Origin: Bryum argenteum
Lineage: Eukaryota; Streptophyta; Bryopsida; Bryales; Bryaceae
Reading direction: 5' to 3'
DNA length: 64,000 bases
Assembly (NCBI GenBank): GCA_037043015.1
Contig: CM073328.1
Span: 18,139,495-18,203,494 of the forward strand
This document shows positions 47,309 through 59,225 of this stretch, one piece after another (the first letter of the stretch is position 1; each line of letters starts with the position of its first letter). Below the pieces are notes generated by a model that was not told the origin of the DNA, did no database searches, and worked only from the letters and a program-made list of their open reading frames with translations. The translations under genes and the position numbers were made by a program.

Positions 47309-47981
47309 AAAATAGACAATTCGTAAATGCATGCATTAGGAAGAAGAAGAGGGAAGTGGAGAGAAGAGGGAGTGTTGGTGAGTGAGAGAGGAAGAGAGGA
47401 GCGCAAGACGCCGACCGGGATGTCGACTGATGTCGATCGGTCGATCCGTCGATCTATAGGTCGCTCAAATCGTGGACCAAACGACCGATCGACCGCGCGA
47501 CCGACCGAGCGACATCAATCGGTCGGTCGCTCGGTCGGTCCATATCAAATCGTGGGAGTTCAAAATGATTTGTCTTTTCATGGTATTAGCATTAGAGGTA
47601 TATAGAATGATCAATGAGGCTTATAATGGATAGATATACACAAAAACTCAATGTTTTATAAAATTATTGAAAAGTATGATAATAAAATGAGCAACTTTGA
47701 TATAAAGGGCCGGTGAGAGAGACCTTTCTTTTGACTTGCACTTCAAAAAAATGAACTAAAGTGATAATTATAATACGGGGCAATTGTTGTGACTTTTTAA
47801 AAAATCATGGTAGTTACAACTACACAAGTATTCCCAAGTCTATTGTGACCATTGATAACTTCTCATCTTTTTCCCTCCCATATTGACATATAAATATAGA
47901 TAATGATAACTTTTTGTTGATTGGAATTAAGCAAGTAAATATGGGTGACACTCTCACCCTCATTGTTACAAAATTTTGATG
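47309..47981. repeat. Spacer between the two MULE elements, with CGGTCGGT-rich inverted repeats
   Basis: From 47415 to 47545 the sequence is built from GATCGGTCGA, CGACCGACCG and GTCGATC units. ACCGACCGAGCGAC is followed about a dozen bases later by its exact inverse GTCGCTCGGTCGGT. A purine-rich block (GAAGAAGAGGGAAGTGGAGA) lies just before. The rest is AT-rich. Confidence 0.55.
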
Positions 47982-48378
47982 GTGGGCACTTCGATGAGCT
48001 AAGCGAGAGGGGTGCTAAGTCTTAAGCCATAAGCAATGAGCAATGAGCAATAAACTCTTGAGCAGTAACGCATAGTATTGTAACCAACTATGGACCTATG
48101 ACCGTGTAAAATGATTATATTACAAAATGATGTCCTAGTGTAAGAGCCAAAAATTTCATATAGAAATACATTCAAGACAGTAATTATTTGAGAAGGTAGC
48201 CTATAACCGTGGTTTGGTATATGGGTTCAATTTTTTAATAAGATTGATCAAAATTTGAATTTACATACATTAGTATCACTGTGTATATATGCAATCATAT
48301 ATCTATGAAAATCGTGATAAACATAAACATATACTGAAATTAATAAGAAATCAAAGCAAAATGTGCACATATGAAATA

Positions 48379-51300
48379 CTACATAGATATGTTGGAGTCA
48401 GAACTACCCTCAACTGAAGAGGTAGTGAAGGTATTGTCCTCCTCAGCATGTATGTCTATGTAACTATGCACTTTAGGATTATAAGTACGTCACTTCCAAA
48501 CTAAAGGAGGTGAGGGGGCTTCTGCTAAAGCCATAGCCATATCTTGTGCATAACAAGGTAAAGTAAAGGTATCATGGGGACTGGTTGAGAGGGCCTCCGA
48601 GAGGGCCTCCGATGAAGCTCTGAAACACAATGTGACGTCCAATATTGTAACAAGCACGTACCAAAGCTCTTGAAAACGAAAACCAAAAGCATATATAAGA
48701 AGATAAAGAAACTGGTTCACTATAAGTAAATAAAAACTGAAGATAAAATAAAGAATGACCTGTAGATGCAAACCAATCTAGAATAATATCTCCAGGCTTT
48801 GAAAGTACTTCAATCAAGCCTTGCATGAATGATAAATCTTTCTCCCGAGGACCTCTCCATGGAACTAATCCATTCATAAGCTGAGATTTTTCAGATGTGA
48901 AGTTGAGAATGCAATCACATTTCTCAAGCCTTGTAACAGTTGCAGAGAAATCAGAACTCTCTTGGAATGAAAATCGTGATAAAATCGGTCCACCACGGAT
49001 GTATAGCTTGATGCAGAATCAATTGGTCTAAAAAAAAATTGGAAGTTGAATAAAGTTTTAGTCCTAAATAGAAGAAGATTGGAAAAAAATGTATCGTGAA
49101 AGATATACAATATAATACCTCACTTGTCTTGTCCGTTAGAGAAGTAAAGCGAAGATCTTGGACACCCCACCATTCTTTCTTCAAAACAAAGTTGAACTCC
49201 GAGGTCCACTCAAGAATATCAGCAGACATGGTGGAATCAAAGCAATGAAATTGAAGTAGGACAGCATCATCGTGAAGAAATGCATCTGCAAATGCAAAGA
49301 TTGACCCTACACAATTCTTGTCTATGTTGTTCCAAGACGGGATAATTGAGGGCGGTGAAGAGATAGAAGGGACTGGTAAGCCTTCAGGTATGTCTGCTAT
49401 GAGTAAGTCAATTCCCTTATGAGGGCAAACTTTAGAGCACACTCGACGTGTGCGGCCTGCTCCAACCTGTTATTCAAAAGAATAAAGTCATATATTTCTA
49501 CAAAGTAGGAGAAATACTGAAAAATAAATGAAGTACAACAAGCACAAGGTAGAAGCTTACCACATCTATAAATCTATGAAGTGCTATCCAACGAGGATCT
49601 CTCCCTTCAACTCCGTTAGCTCCCTGCAAAGTGAGATCCAACATAGACACGTTATGAATGAAGTTGTATACGGAAGTAGATGAAGTATTTGTAGAAGTAC
49701 TTGCACCATGAGGTTGCAAGTGTTTCTTCATCTTTTGCAGATGCAGCTGAATGACCTGCGTCAAAATATGAGCACTGTATTGCGTGCCATCAAAATCGTG
49801 AGTAGCAGGACCAGACACCTCAAATGGTGTTGGACGAGGAATTGAAGACAGTAGGACATTTGCGGAGGAAGCTCTCTTCCTGGTAGGCCATGTCTTTCTC
49901 TCTTTTGATGGTGCTTGAGCAACTAGATCCGTATCTTCATCTTCGGCTTCCTCTTTCGTAAGAGGCATGAGAACTCCACCATTGATGTTTGTCCTCTCAT
50001 TAACCTCCTCAAGAGGTGTAAATGTGGGAGAACAATCCAGGTACCAACAACGGGCAACCAGATCATTGTCGTTGAACTTCTTCTGTTGGGCAAGTGTGTA
50101 AAAGCAAATGGAGGAGGTCTTATTTAGAAATGATGAGAAGTACGCAGGCATGGAATTCTTGCTAATGGCTTTCTTTCCAATGAGCTCCCTTTTGATGTAT
50201 CTGAAGAAATTAAAGAAAATACTGAAGTCAATGTACATAGAGAAATAGTAAGATCATTAATTTTGAAATGGATAGAAAAGATAGTATAGAGCAATAGAAT
50301 TTATCTTACCTGCATAAAACTTGCTCAACAACCGAAGCTGTGCCTGGATATTTTGTAAACTTGATTTCTTTCTTGTACACAGGTTCTGCTCTTGGATAAA
50401 AAAAAGGCAAAAATGCCTTATCCCATAGTAGTATCCGGTAGGTCTCAACATATTGAGATGGAGTTTTGATTCCACTGGAGGCTTTCCAGTCAATCGGTTC
50501 CAACTTCTCACGAATTTTTTCAAATTCTTGAAGAAGTTGATCTTCAAGCTGCAATTACAAAAGTACATGTTTGAGTATAAAAGTAAGACAATAAAACTAT
50601 AATGAATTAAAGTTGAATGTAAAAATTACCTCGGCCTAAAAAGATGCCTTGATTATCCACGTTGCAAGTGGAATTTTGGAATCTCGTGTTGGAAACTTGT
50701 ACGCTGCAGGTATTGTCGGGGGAGCATTCCACCATGTCAACCAGAGTGCTTTGAATCATAGTTGGACAGGTGTTGTTGCAATTAATCGCAGTTTGTCAAT
50801 AGTCATTTCTGGCTTAGAATACAAACTGTAATGTTTTTTAATCTGCAAAAGTAAGAAAATATATGAGATTTATATTAGGAAATGAAGTTGATTGTCAAAA
50901 AAACGTGGGAAACAAACCTTTGTGAATAAAGCTTCTTCATTATTTGGATTAGCTACTACAAGGTACTTATCAAAGTCCTTGTTTTGAATGGAATCAACAA
51001 GGTCGGTTGCAGCTTTTGTCATCATGTCCCAAACTCCGTGAGGATTTTGTTGATCCTTGGAAGTCTTCTCGTAATATTCACAGGAAGCTGCATCCGATGC
51101 ACCTGCGATCTCTCTCTGCACAGCAGAATTAAATAGTCATGAAATAAAAACTCAAATTTAAGAATTTGAATAAATCTCATGAAATAGGAGAAAGTAAGAA
51201 ACTTACACGATAAAGAAAAGCGATGAAGACTTTCTGAGTCAATGGATACCAAGTTGGGACCGTGACATTTCGGTTTTTCGATTTCTCACAGGATTTGTAC

Positions 51301-53041
51301 TCCTCTTCTGTAAGTAGATTTTTGAAATCAGTAAGCTTGAGTCCTCCAAAGGATCGGATCCGTTGAACTCTTGTTGGAAGGCTGGTCTTTACATGGTCAC
51401 TTTCAGTGGACCTGCACAAATAAAATGATAATTGATGAAGTGAAAGATACAAAATACTTGTAAGAAAAAAACAATTACAAAGTAGAAATAAACTTACCAA
51501 TTGATGTCATTCATTGCATTCAAAACATCTCGAGCATTCTCTCTTGGATCGATAATAAACGTATCAACAGAATAGTGTCAATTCTGTTCATGTGCATGGT
51601 GCATGTTGATGTGCCTCCACCAAGCTCTGTGGCGGTGATTGTCATCCCATACTTACAACATCTTACAGTGAAGATCTTGCTGATGCACTTGCCTAGAGAG
51701 GAGCTCTTCAAACCTCTCATTTGCCTCGATCCAGTATGGATCCCATGTCTCCATTTACTCCTCCGTAATGGCTTTCGATTTACCTCTGTAATCATACGCA
51801 GAAACAAAGAGAACACGGTTGCCCATACGATAACCATGCACAAACTCATTCTCGAATTTCTGAATCTCGACCTTACTAACCGGGCGTACTTTTGGCATGG
51901 AAATCATGCGACAGAGAGGTACCGGAATTCGAGCTAAAGTTAAGCTCGAAAGAAGAGCACGATTATCCTTCTTTTGTGTTTTTCGGAGAAGTAACTCTCC
52001 CTCAAGTACGTTGTCAATTCCATCGGGAACTTCTGGTTGAGGAAGGACCTCCGTAGTTTCAACACATTTGGCAGGGGTAATGGCGTGAAGTGTTGATAAT
52101 GGCCTATGAGTTGAACTCACCTGCAAATATAAAGTACAGTCAGAAATTGCTCACATAATGAAAGTCGTACTTGTAAAAAAAATAATTATATAAATGATAT
52201 TAACATATCAAAGAATGAACATATATAGCGCACGACAATTGACCCCTCAACTAACAGAAGTTTTTTTGCAATTATAGGTGGGATCAAGAAAAGCTTGCTA
52301 TCCGAAGCAAGCTCTGCTTGCGGCCGCTAGACCGCTGCAGAACTTGTAAGTTGCAGAGCTTGTGAGCATGTTAGTTGAGGGCCGCTTACAAGCGGACCAA
52401 GAACTAATTCTGCAAAACAACATTACTTCGTTACAAAAAGGTTTGAATCCCTATTACGTGGACAAGCCGCGTGCACGCGGACCGTCTCAAAAACCAGAAT
52501 GATCGCAATTTGGATAGTCCGCGTGCACGCGGACCGTCCCGACATCCGTCTCAAAAACCAGAATGTTCGCAATTTCGACAGTCCGCGTTCACGCGGACCA
52601 TCCCGACGTCAATTCCACAAACTAAACAACATTTCCCGGTGCAAAACGAACATCACTTAAAACGCAGAATTACACTAAACCCCCAAAATCGTGAGGAATG
52701 GAGGAAGCCGAACTACTGTCCGCGCACACGCGGACAAGAAACAAGATTTCTAAATACCCCATTTCTACTAAGTTCAGAAATGCTAAACAAGCTGTAATCC
52801 AGAAATCTCACCGCTTATGGTGTTGGAGAGATGATCTCCAGGTCGTCATTGCTTTCTTGGACCGTTTCTTCTGCCCCATCATGAGCTCCTCGACCTCCTC
52901 GTCCTCGACTATCTCGCGCAGCCCTTCCGCGGCCACCTCGTCCTCTAAGTCTTTCGCCGCCACCATCAGCAACTCCTCCACTGATTGCTTTAATCGCCAT
53001 CTCCAGGTTGTTCTCCATTTACAACGAATGCAAACCAGCAA
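48379..53041 (-). pseudogene. ParB-like / methyltransferase-like protein gene, element 2
   Basis: Homologue of the gene at 35358-41358 with the same exon order. Clear exons: 51498-52120 (ParB-like; LCRMISMPKVRPVSKVEIQ then DDNHRHRAWWRHI), 51207-51411, 50918-51115, about 50632-50845, 50311-50550, 49561-50200, 49121-49470 (LLIADIPEGLPVP), about 48765-49027 (WRGPREKDLSFM, GDIILDWFASTG), and 48379 to about 48690 (ACYNIGRHIVFQ). Exon 1 probably lies within 52808-53041, where one frame is acidic then basic (REIVEDEEVEELMMGQKKRS). The DIPE motif again lacks the aromatic of DPPY. There are three in-frame stops in the ParB exon, further stops in exon 5, a deletion with a duplicated GAGGGCCTCC in the last exon, and a stop before the conserved tail. 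Not functional here. Confidence 0.55.
52465..52735. repeat. Palindrome array GTCCGCGTGCACGCGGAC in intron 1
   Basis: Sites at 52465-52482 (first two bases differ), 52517-52534 (perfect 18-bp palindrome), 52581-52598 and 52718-52735. The first three sit in near-tandem units sharing TCTCAAAAACCAGAATG and TCGCAATTT. A related CCGCTTACAAGCGG lies at about 52382-52395. The array is in the same place as the GCCTTTCGT palindromes of element 1 but with unrelated sequence. Confidence 0.85.
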
Positions 53042-53226
53042 AATAAGAGCTCAACACACGTAAACCAACAAAAAAAAAAAGCCCCAAACAAAACTAACAA
53101 CTTGCTTGGACAAAAACCTTAAACCCTAATGCCATGACGGCTACTACCCCTTTCAATCCTAAATGTTATTTACTTTACTAACTCCTGAAATTCTCCACTT
53201 TCCTATTTCTTCAAACTAATTCAGAT

Positions 53227-53540
53227 TCAAGTTACTAATACCTTTGATTCACTCTCGCCATCGCTCTCACCAAGTGACGGTTGATCATCTAAACTCCGCA
53301 TTCTAAGAAGTCGATACAGCTGCAATGCAGGCGCAACTGATAGAACTTGGGTTTCTTTGAAAAGTTCTACAACGCAATCTTCAAATGTTAAAGCACGAAC
53401 ACTCTCTACTACATTCTCGTCTCTACGACTTCTAACCCTTCTTAGCCGTGATTTCAAAAGCTCTCTTCTACTACTAAAGCGGCGTGCACTCCGCTTTTTT
53501 TTTCTACTCCCGTCTCTCGGTGCCGACAGAGGTGTTCAAA
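53227..53540 (-). CDS. Small basic/acidic protein of MULE element 2 (partial)
   Basis: Unrecognised. The minus-strand frame reads a basic stretch (SRKKKRSARRFSSRRELLKS, LRRVRSRRDENVVE), a middle VRALTFEDCVVELFKETQVL, and an acidic end (SLGESDGESESK) before a stop at 53227 or a GT donor just before it. No convincing ATG at the left of the basic part. Position and charge order match the small gene of element 1. Confidence 0.35.
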
Positions 53541-54061
53541 TGTCTAGCATTTGGACTGGTTGGCGTCTAGTTTAAACTTCCAGACATGTTCTGTTCGAAC
53601 TTCTCTTCTAATACAAATACTTAAATTTTTTTCATTGCCACAACATTTTCATCAATGCGCACGCCACCTCTACCCTTTTAATTTCAAACATCCATAAACG
53701 CCTTAATTGCATTTACGAAACCATATCTTCCATTTTGTATAGTATATACCCTTTTGTAATAAAACCAAATATTTTTTATTTGATCTTCTTATTACATGAT
53801 TATTATTCAAATACTTTGTCCGTGCCGTCAATACAACTACCAAGATATGTAAGGCATTAATTCTTGGCAACTCTAAAAACGACTACAATATAATGTCCAC
53901 TACGTTATTTTAAAAAACTCACCTACTTTAAGTACGTTAAGATTATTCTTAATCTTTTTGAATTCTTTCTACTCATGCAACTCCGAGTGATAAACAATCT
54001 ATTAATACTCAAACTACCTTCTCTCATCATTCTCTTCTAACCCTTTCATGGTCTTCTCAAA

Positions 54062-57000
54062 ATGGCTTCCTTCTGTCTTCGTGGTGTAGGACTATCTTTT
54101 ACAGTCCCTTTAGGTGTAGATGGAAAGGTTATTGTTCATGAACACATGCTTGAGGCAAAATTTAATTTGCTTCCTGGATCTTTGTTCGTAGAAAAGATCT
54201 TGTTTAATGAGTCCGGTGTTTCGATAGGAACTTTGCTCGAAAACAAAACTACTGATTCCACTGGAGGATTTTGGATTGTTTCATCTGGCATGTACTTTGT
54301 CTTCGGTAGGGAGTTTGAGACTCCAATGTTACATTCAACAACTTCCTCTGTCCACTTACCGACTTCGGTTTCTGTGAGAATAGAACCTTCGGACAATATC
54401 ATCACTTTGCTCAGCCACTCCAATGACGAATCATTTCCTACAGTGCATTTTTCTGTACCTACTAACAATCCTTCTTCCAGTAGAATTCCTACAATACAAC
54501 TCCCATCGAAGCCTACTTCTTCTCATCCTTCTTCTTTGTCTAGTGGGCGTCCACACTTACATCATGTTCTCTCCTCAAGTGCAATCACTATGATGGAAGC
54601 GTTGGTTCTAACCTCCAAAAGGAGACGATCCAAATTTGAACTTAGTGGTGTAGATTTCACTAACATTCGAGTCGAAGAAGTTAGTTATTTGCCACAACGT
54701 TATGATGGGAACATAGTCTTTATCCTACCCTCATTGCCTCAAGGAGTTCCACAAACATATGGTAAAGGTTTAGATGGGATGGACAAGCAACACGACGGAC
54801 ATGCATGATGCACAACAAGGATAACTCACATTCAAAATGATTACAACATATCGTTTCGTCGATCCTCCTGCGTTGGTCAGCTACAGTGCTCTAATAAAGC
54901 TTGTGAGTACATGATGCGAAACTCGGGGCAATGCAATACTACGCAATGGACTGGCCAGACACCAACACGATTTGAAGCTGGACAAAATCTGCTTCCAAAA
55001 TCAACGTTGCAATGCAAGGTCTGCCATACTCCTCATGTTTGCCTTCAGACATGCAATGCTGTAATCTTCTATGTGACATCACCTACAATAGAGAGTCGCG
55101 CATGTATCCACTTAGGCGAGCATAAGCACCCTGTGGCTGATGGAATTTGTAGGGAGACAATAGATTTAGTATATCAGTGCATGGCAAAAGAGGTCTCTAG
55201 AACGCCCAACACTACGAACTCTGCTATAATGATTGGTGCAAGTCGAGCGTTTTTAGAAAACTTTCTTTTCAAAAGATTCACACCTGGAGAAAAGCGACCA
55301 TCTTTAGAAAGTATTGTGGATAAGTATGAAACACTAGCCTCTCCCAATTGCAGAAATTATATTGTAGGTGCAAAGAGACTCGTTCGAAGTGATCGTGTGC
55401 CTATTGATAGCATACAAGCTTTGAAGGTGAATAATCCTTTCATTTTTGTTCACGAGAATAGATTCCCTGGCCAAACAAAAAACAAAGTTTTCATCTTTAA
55501 GATGTCCGTTCAACTTGAAGGTAGTGGTTTTGACCTTATAAAGCGCATGCAACATGGAAGAGACTTACAAGATTCGTGGGTCATGTTTGATCGTGTTAAG
55601 CGACTAAATGATTGGACGACTATGGGTTGCCATGTCTATGACAACAAATATTGCAAGGTCATGACAATTGCATGTTGTGACATGTAATCAGAAGATGCTA
55701 GTGCTCAAATTCTATTTTGGCAGAATTTAAACTTTGTGATGCAAGAGCACGGTGTTTTGAGTATCAACTTCAAAGGCTTTATGGCAAATAGTGCTCAAAC
55801 TAATTGGATTGCAGTGAGGAAGGTTGATGGAAGAGGGGACGGCAATACTCTTATGAAAGACAAGGAGCAAACCTGTCTTTATCATTGGTCTGCTAACTTG
55901 GATAAGTATACGCAGAAGTATATCAAACCGTCCATGCAAGCTCATCATAAGCAACTATGTCAAGCCTACAAGAATGCAAAGAGTTTCGAGGAAGCTGAAA
56001 CTCAATTCCACGTCATCAAAAATTGGTGGTTATTATTTGGTGCAGCTATTGAAGATGGTGTGGCACACTTACAAGAGTGGTTTGGATTCTGGCACTTTCG
56101 ATACAAGCAATGGAGTGGCAAATTTCAAATGGTGAGTTTAGTATATCAGATGGTAATGAAATTATAGTTCTTGATTCATACAATTATATTATTTTTTCTT
56201 GAATGAAGTGTTCCCATTTGAATAACAAAACACTTTTTTTTTGGAGGACCTAACTTTGGAAGAGATAGCAAAGGTTCCTACATGCAACCTTGCAGAGACT
56301 GTCCATAGTACAATGGAGAGGGCATCAGGAAACAAGATGACTTGTCCTTATGAGGCCACCATACACGATATTATTCGTGCTTTCATGCAGATAACAAACT
56401 ACAGATCGTGGGTGAAGGGTGGAAAAGGAGGGACTGGACCAAGCGACACAGCCCTAAAATTCAAAGCAGCAATGCGAAGTGGTGATCCCAATCTTTTGGC
56501 TGAAGTAATGAAGACTATTCCAGGTGCCGAAGACTTGCCCCTTACAAACTTTGGCTTGGAAGGAGCAGAGATATTTGGCTCTACAAAGAGGAAATCTGAC
56601 TTACCTCGTGGATCAGAGTTTGACTCTCATCGTCCGGATAAGGTAAATTACTCGGTACCTCGTCCTTCTTCACGGGCAACACGAGCACGTATTGAAGAGT
56701 CTCTGAATACACCGTTATATGAGGTGACCCATGTGACGGGTGTCCATGAGAGTGACTGTGATCCTAATCAATGGCACATAGCTCGCACCAATCCAAAATC
56801 CCAGGTGAAATGTCAAGCTATGCAGGCTGCTTCTGGACAGGCATGTGAGGCACAAATCAACAAGGGCCGCCAAGCAACTTGCGCTCCAACTTATCGTGGC
56901 CTGAAGAAAGCTTACGGAAAAGACACCTTGGAGCTTACGGAGTTTGGGTTCTGTCCCGATAATATTAAGCGATGCATTATGGGAAAAAATAATTTTTTTG

Positions 57001-57617
57001 TAAAAGACTGGCCGCCGGTACCTATGGTGTGGCCTATCCAGATTGGTACTAACTTATCCCGGGAGGAACTTCTTGCACTAGAGGATGCTGGATTCCAACT
57101 AGAGCAGCGAAAAGCCTTGTCATCAAGGAATCTTTTCAAAACCATTCCTAATCTTCCGCTTCCTTTCTCTGGGATTCATATTCCCGAGAATCTTGATAGT
57201 CATGCGCCAACTAGGTATGGAAAACTTGTTCGTCGAAGTTCTCAGGCTCCTGATGCTCATCACAGAAACAAGTGGGAGAGTTCGGCTCTCATGGATGGAT
57301 ATAGCATTGTTGGAGTGACAGTTGTCCCTCACCCTGGATATGGAGCGGTTATTTCTCTTGCGGCTCCAACAGATAATATCTACCGTGTCTCCATCAGCAA
57401 TTTTCCATATTGTACTTGTCTTAACTTCACTAGGATGAGTACAACTTCTCTCGGAAAGAAAGGGAAATGGGTGAATTGCAAGCATTTGTATTATTTCTTA
57501 GGTACTACTGCAAACTCGACTACACAAAGGATATCTTCATGCATGCACCAACTTGGAGCTATCGGGAGGTCATCCACCTACTACAATCAGCTCAGATAGT
57601 TCATTCTACCAGTTGAT
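54062..57617 (+). pseudogene. Mutator-like (MULE) transposase with SWIM zinc finger, element 2
   Basis: Starts MASFCLRGVGLSFTVPLG at 54062. In order: a Cys/His-rich region (SSCVGQLQCSNKACEY, CKVCHTPHVCLQTC, RACIHLGEHKHP), then MFDRVKRLNDW, FKGFMANSAQTNWIAVR (the motif aspartate is Asn here), the C-x2-H motif in TCLYHWSAN, an intron at 56132-56246 (GTGAGT to GGAG), and a 450-codon C-terminal exon. That exon has the SWIM finger PYCTCLNF...KWVNCKHLYY. Better preserved than element 1: stops at 54806 and 55685, plus a 1-base frame change near 57500 before the tail (RYYCKLDYTKDIF) that ends at 57617. The D-to-N change would by itself abolish DDE catalysis if the residue is catalytic. Confidence 0.8.
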
Positions 57618-57681
57618 TTTATTTTCATACATAGTGTTACTTTAATATATGTATCGTTTATAGAATATAAATATTCAAATA

Positions 57682-57789
57682 TCACATGTTTTTGTCAACT
57701 ACAGTATTCTATTTTATTCACATGTTTTTGTCAACTACAGTATTCTATTTTATTCACATGTTTTTGTCAACTACAGTATTCTATTTGAT
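57682..57789. repeat. Three 36-bp tandem repeats
   Basis: The unit starting TCACATGTTTTTGTCAACTA and ending in a T-rich half is repeated three times almost perfectly, just past the transposase gene of element 2. The short frame with MFLSTTVFYFIH repeats comes from it and is not a gene. Confidence 0.9.
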
Positions 57790-58240
57790 TGAGAGACTTG
57801 TTTTACGACTCCTATGCTTCATAAATAATAGTCAATACTACTTACTCATGTTTGAAGAAATGAAACATATATGTATAGTCGTACCTTAAGGTCCTCTTTT
57901 ATTGACTTTGAATCTACAATTTCTTTACACGGGTTTTTTTTTTCTTGAGGCTCTTTATGTTGAATCTCTATAACATGGCACCTCTATAATATGGCACGTG
58001 AACCCGTGACATGACTTGTACATGATGCATTGGTTCACGGTTTTAGGCTACTATTCCCACGGTAATAGGCTTTAACAACCACACATGATATTTTGGAAAG
58101 TAGCCATAAAACCTATTTCATTTCCGAATATTTCGTAAATTTTGTCTTATACTAAGCTCACCGCTCAAGAGTTTCTGCTAACCGCTCAATGCTCATTGCT
58201 CATGGCTCATGACCTAGCTTCACTCGCTAAGCGATACCCA

Positions 58241-59221
58241 AACTTCATTGATCTAAATATTGACCTCCAAGATACCCATGTTTATATATATTCTATGTTT
58301 GTGTTTGGAGGCATATAAAATTTGAATTATACATCCATAAAAAAAAAGATTTAAAGTGAATGCAATAGCTAAATCAATTAGTATATTTCGGAGCATATTT
58401 TTTCAACAATCTTTATAGTTTAGATGCGGTGAGGCTTTAAAGTTTCCGAATGGACCAAAAATGTCCATGAGGCATACTCAAAATGTCTAATCGATACCGT
58501 CTTTTCATTTTGTCCGAAATGTTTAACCGGTTCCAATAAGTACACACATAACATCTTTATTAAGCACCTTGATCACCACATTGCATCATATTGAGTCCTT
58601 TGATCACCTCATAGTACTCGGATCACAATCGGAAAAGAAATCAAAAGTGAAATCTCAATACCAACCGGCAACACATGACATGACATGCCTTGAAGAGTTT
58701 GCATCATTCTACTCATATTTCTTTTCCGCATCATTGTCAAAAGCTTGTCATTGCTCATTGTTGAGAACAACATGTTTTTTATGCTTGAGAAACTTCTTCA
58801 CTCATTGCACCTATGGTTAACAAAAGTTGAGCATAAGGCAGGTGATTCTTGGTTGCCCAAGTTTTGCCCAACTTTGGCACACCAAAACTCTACAATGACT
58901 AGACCGAATGCTATCATATCACATATCCTTGCAAAGTGCTTGCTGAGAGCTCTCTACTCATAATCCTTATACCTCTCATAATCATCATTCGAGGTTGAGT
59001 TGGGTAATTCTTGATTGGTCAAGTTTTTCCCTTTGGCTCGCCAAAACTTTATCATTACTCAAACAAATGTTATCAAATCATATGTCAATATGAAGCAATA
59101 TGAAGCTAAAATTGTGCTTAATCCTACCACTTTTGTAATATCAATCGGACATTCTAGAACAAAGGCATCCTTAAGCAACCTAATTTGAGTCACATGTATA
59201 TTTGGTCAAGTTCATATCAAC
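58241..59221. other. Intergenic DNA without supported genes
   Basis: AT-rich, no coding signal. Two loosely similar blocks (around 58830-58880 and 59010-59060, both with TGGTTGCC/GGTCAAG and CACCAAAACT/GCCAAAACTT) hint at an old local duplication. Confidence 0.35.
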
Positions 59222-59225
59222 TTAA

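Larger units (their letters stand above)
47982..58240. mobile_element. Large MULE-type transposon, element 2 (about 10.3 kb)
   Basis: Imperfect TIRs. The left end reads GAGCTAAGCGAGAGGGGTGC and AAGCAATGAGCAATGAGCAA then AAACTCTTGAGC. The inverse of the right end (58240 leftward) reads CGCTTAGCGAGTGAAGC, ATGAGCCATGAGCAATGAGC and AAACTCTTGAGC. Subterminal CCTATRACCGTG motifs lie near 48090 and 48210 and inverted near 58032 and 58056, the same motif as element 1. Gene order and orientation are also the same. Ends are accurate to about 15 bp; no target duplication was confirmed. Confidence 0.75.

Noticed and set aside
57686-57889. Open frame with three MFLSTTVFYFIH-like repeats
   Set aside because: Translation of the 36-bp tandem repeats past the transposase gene.
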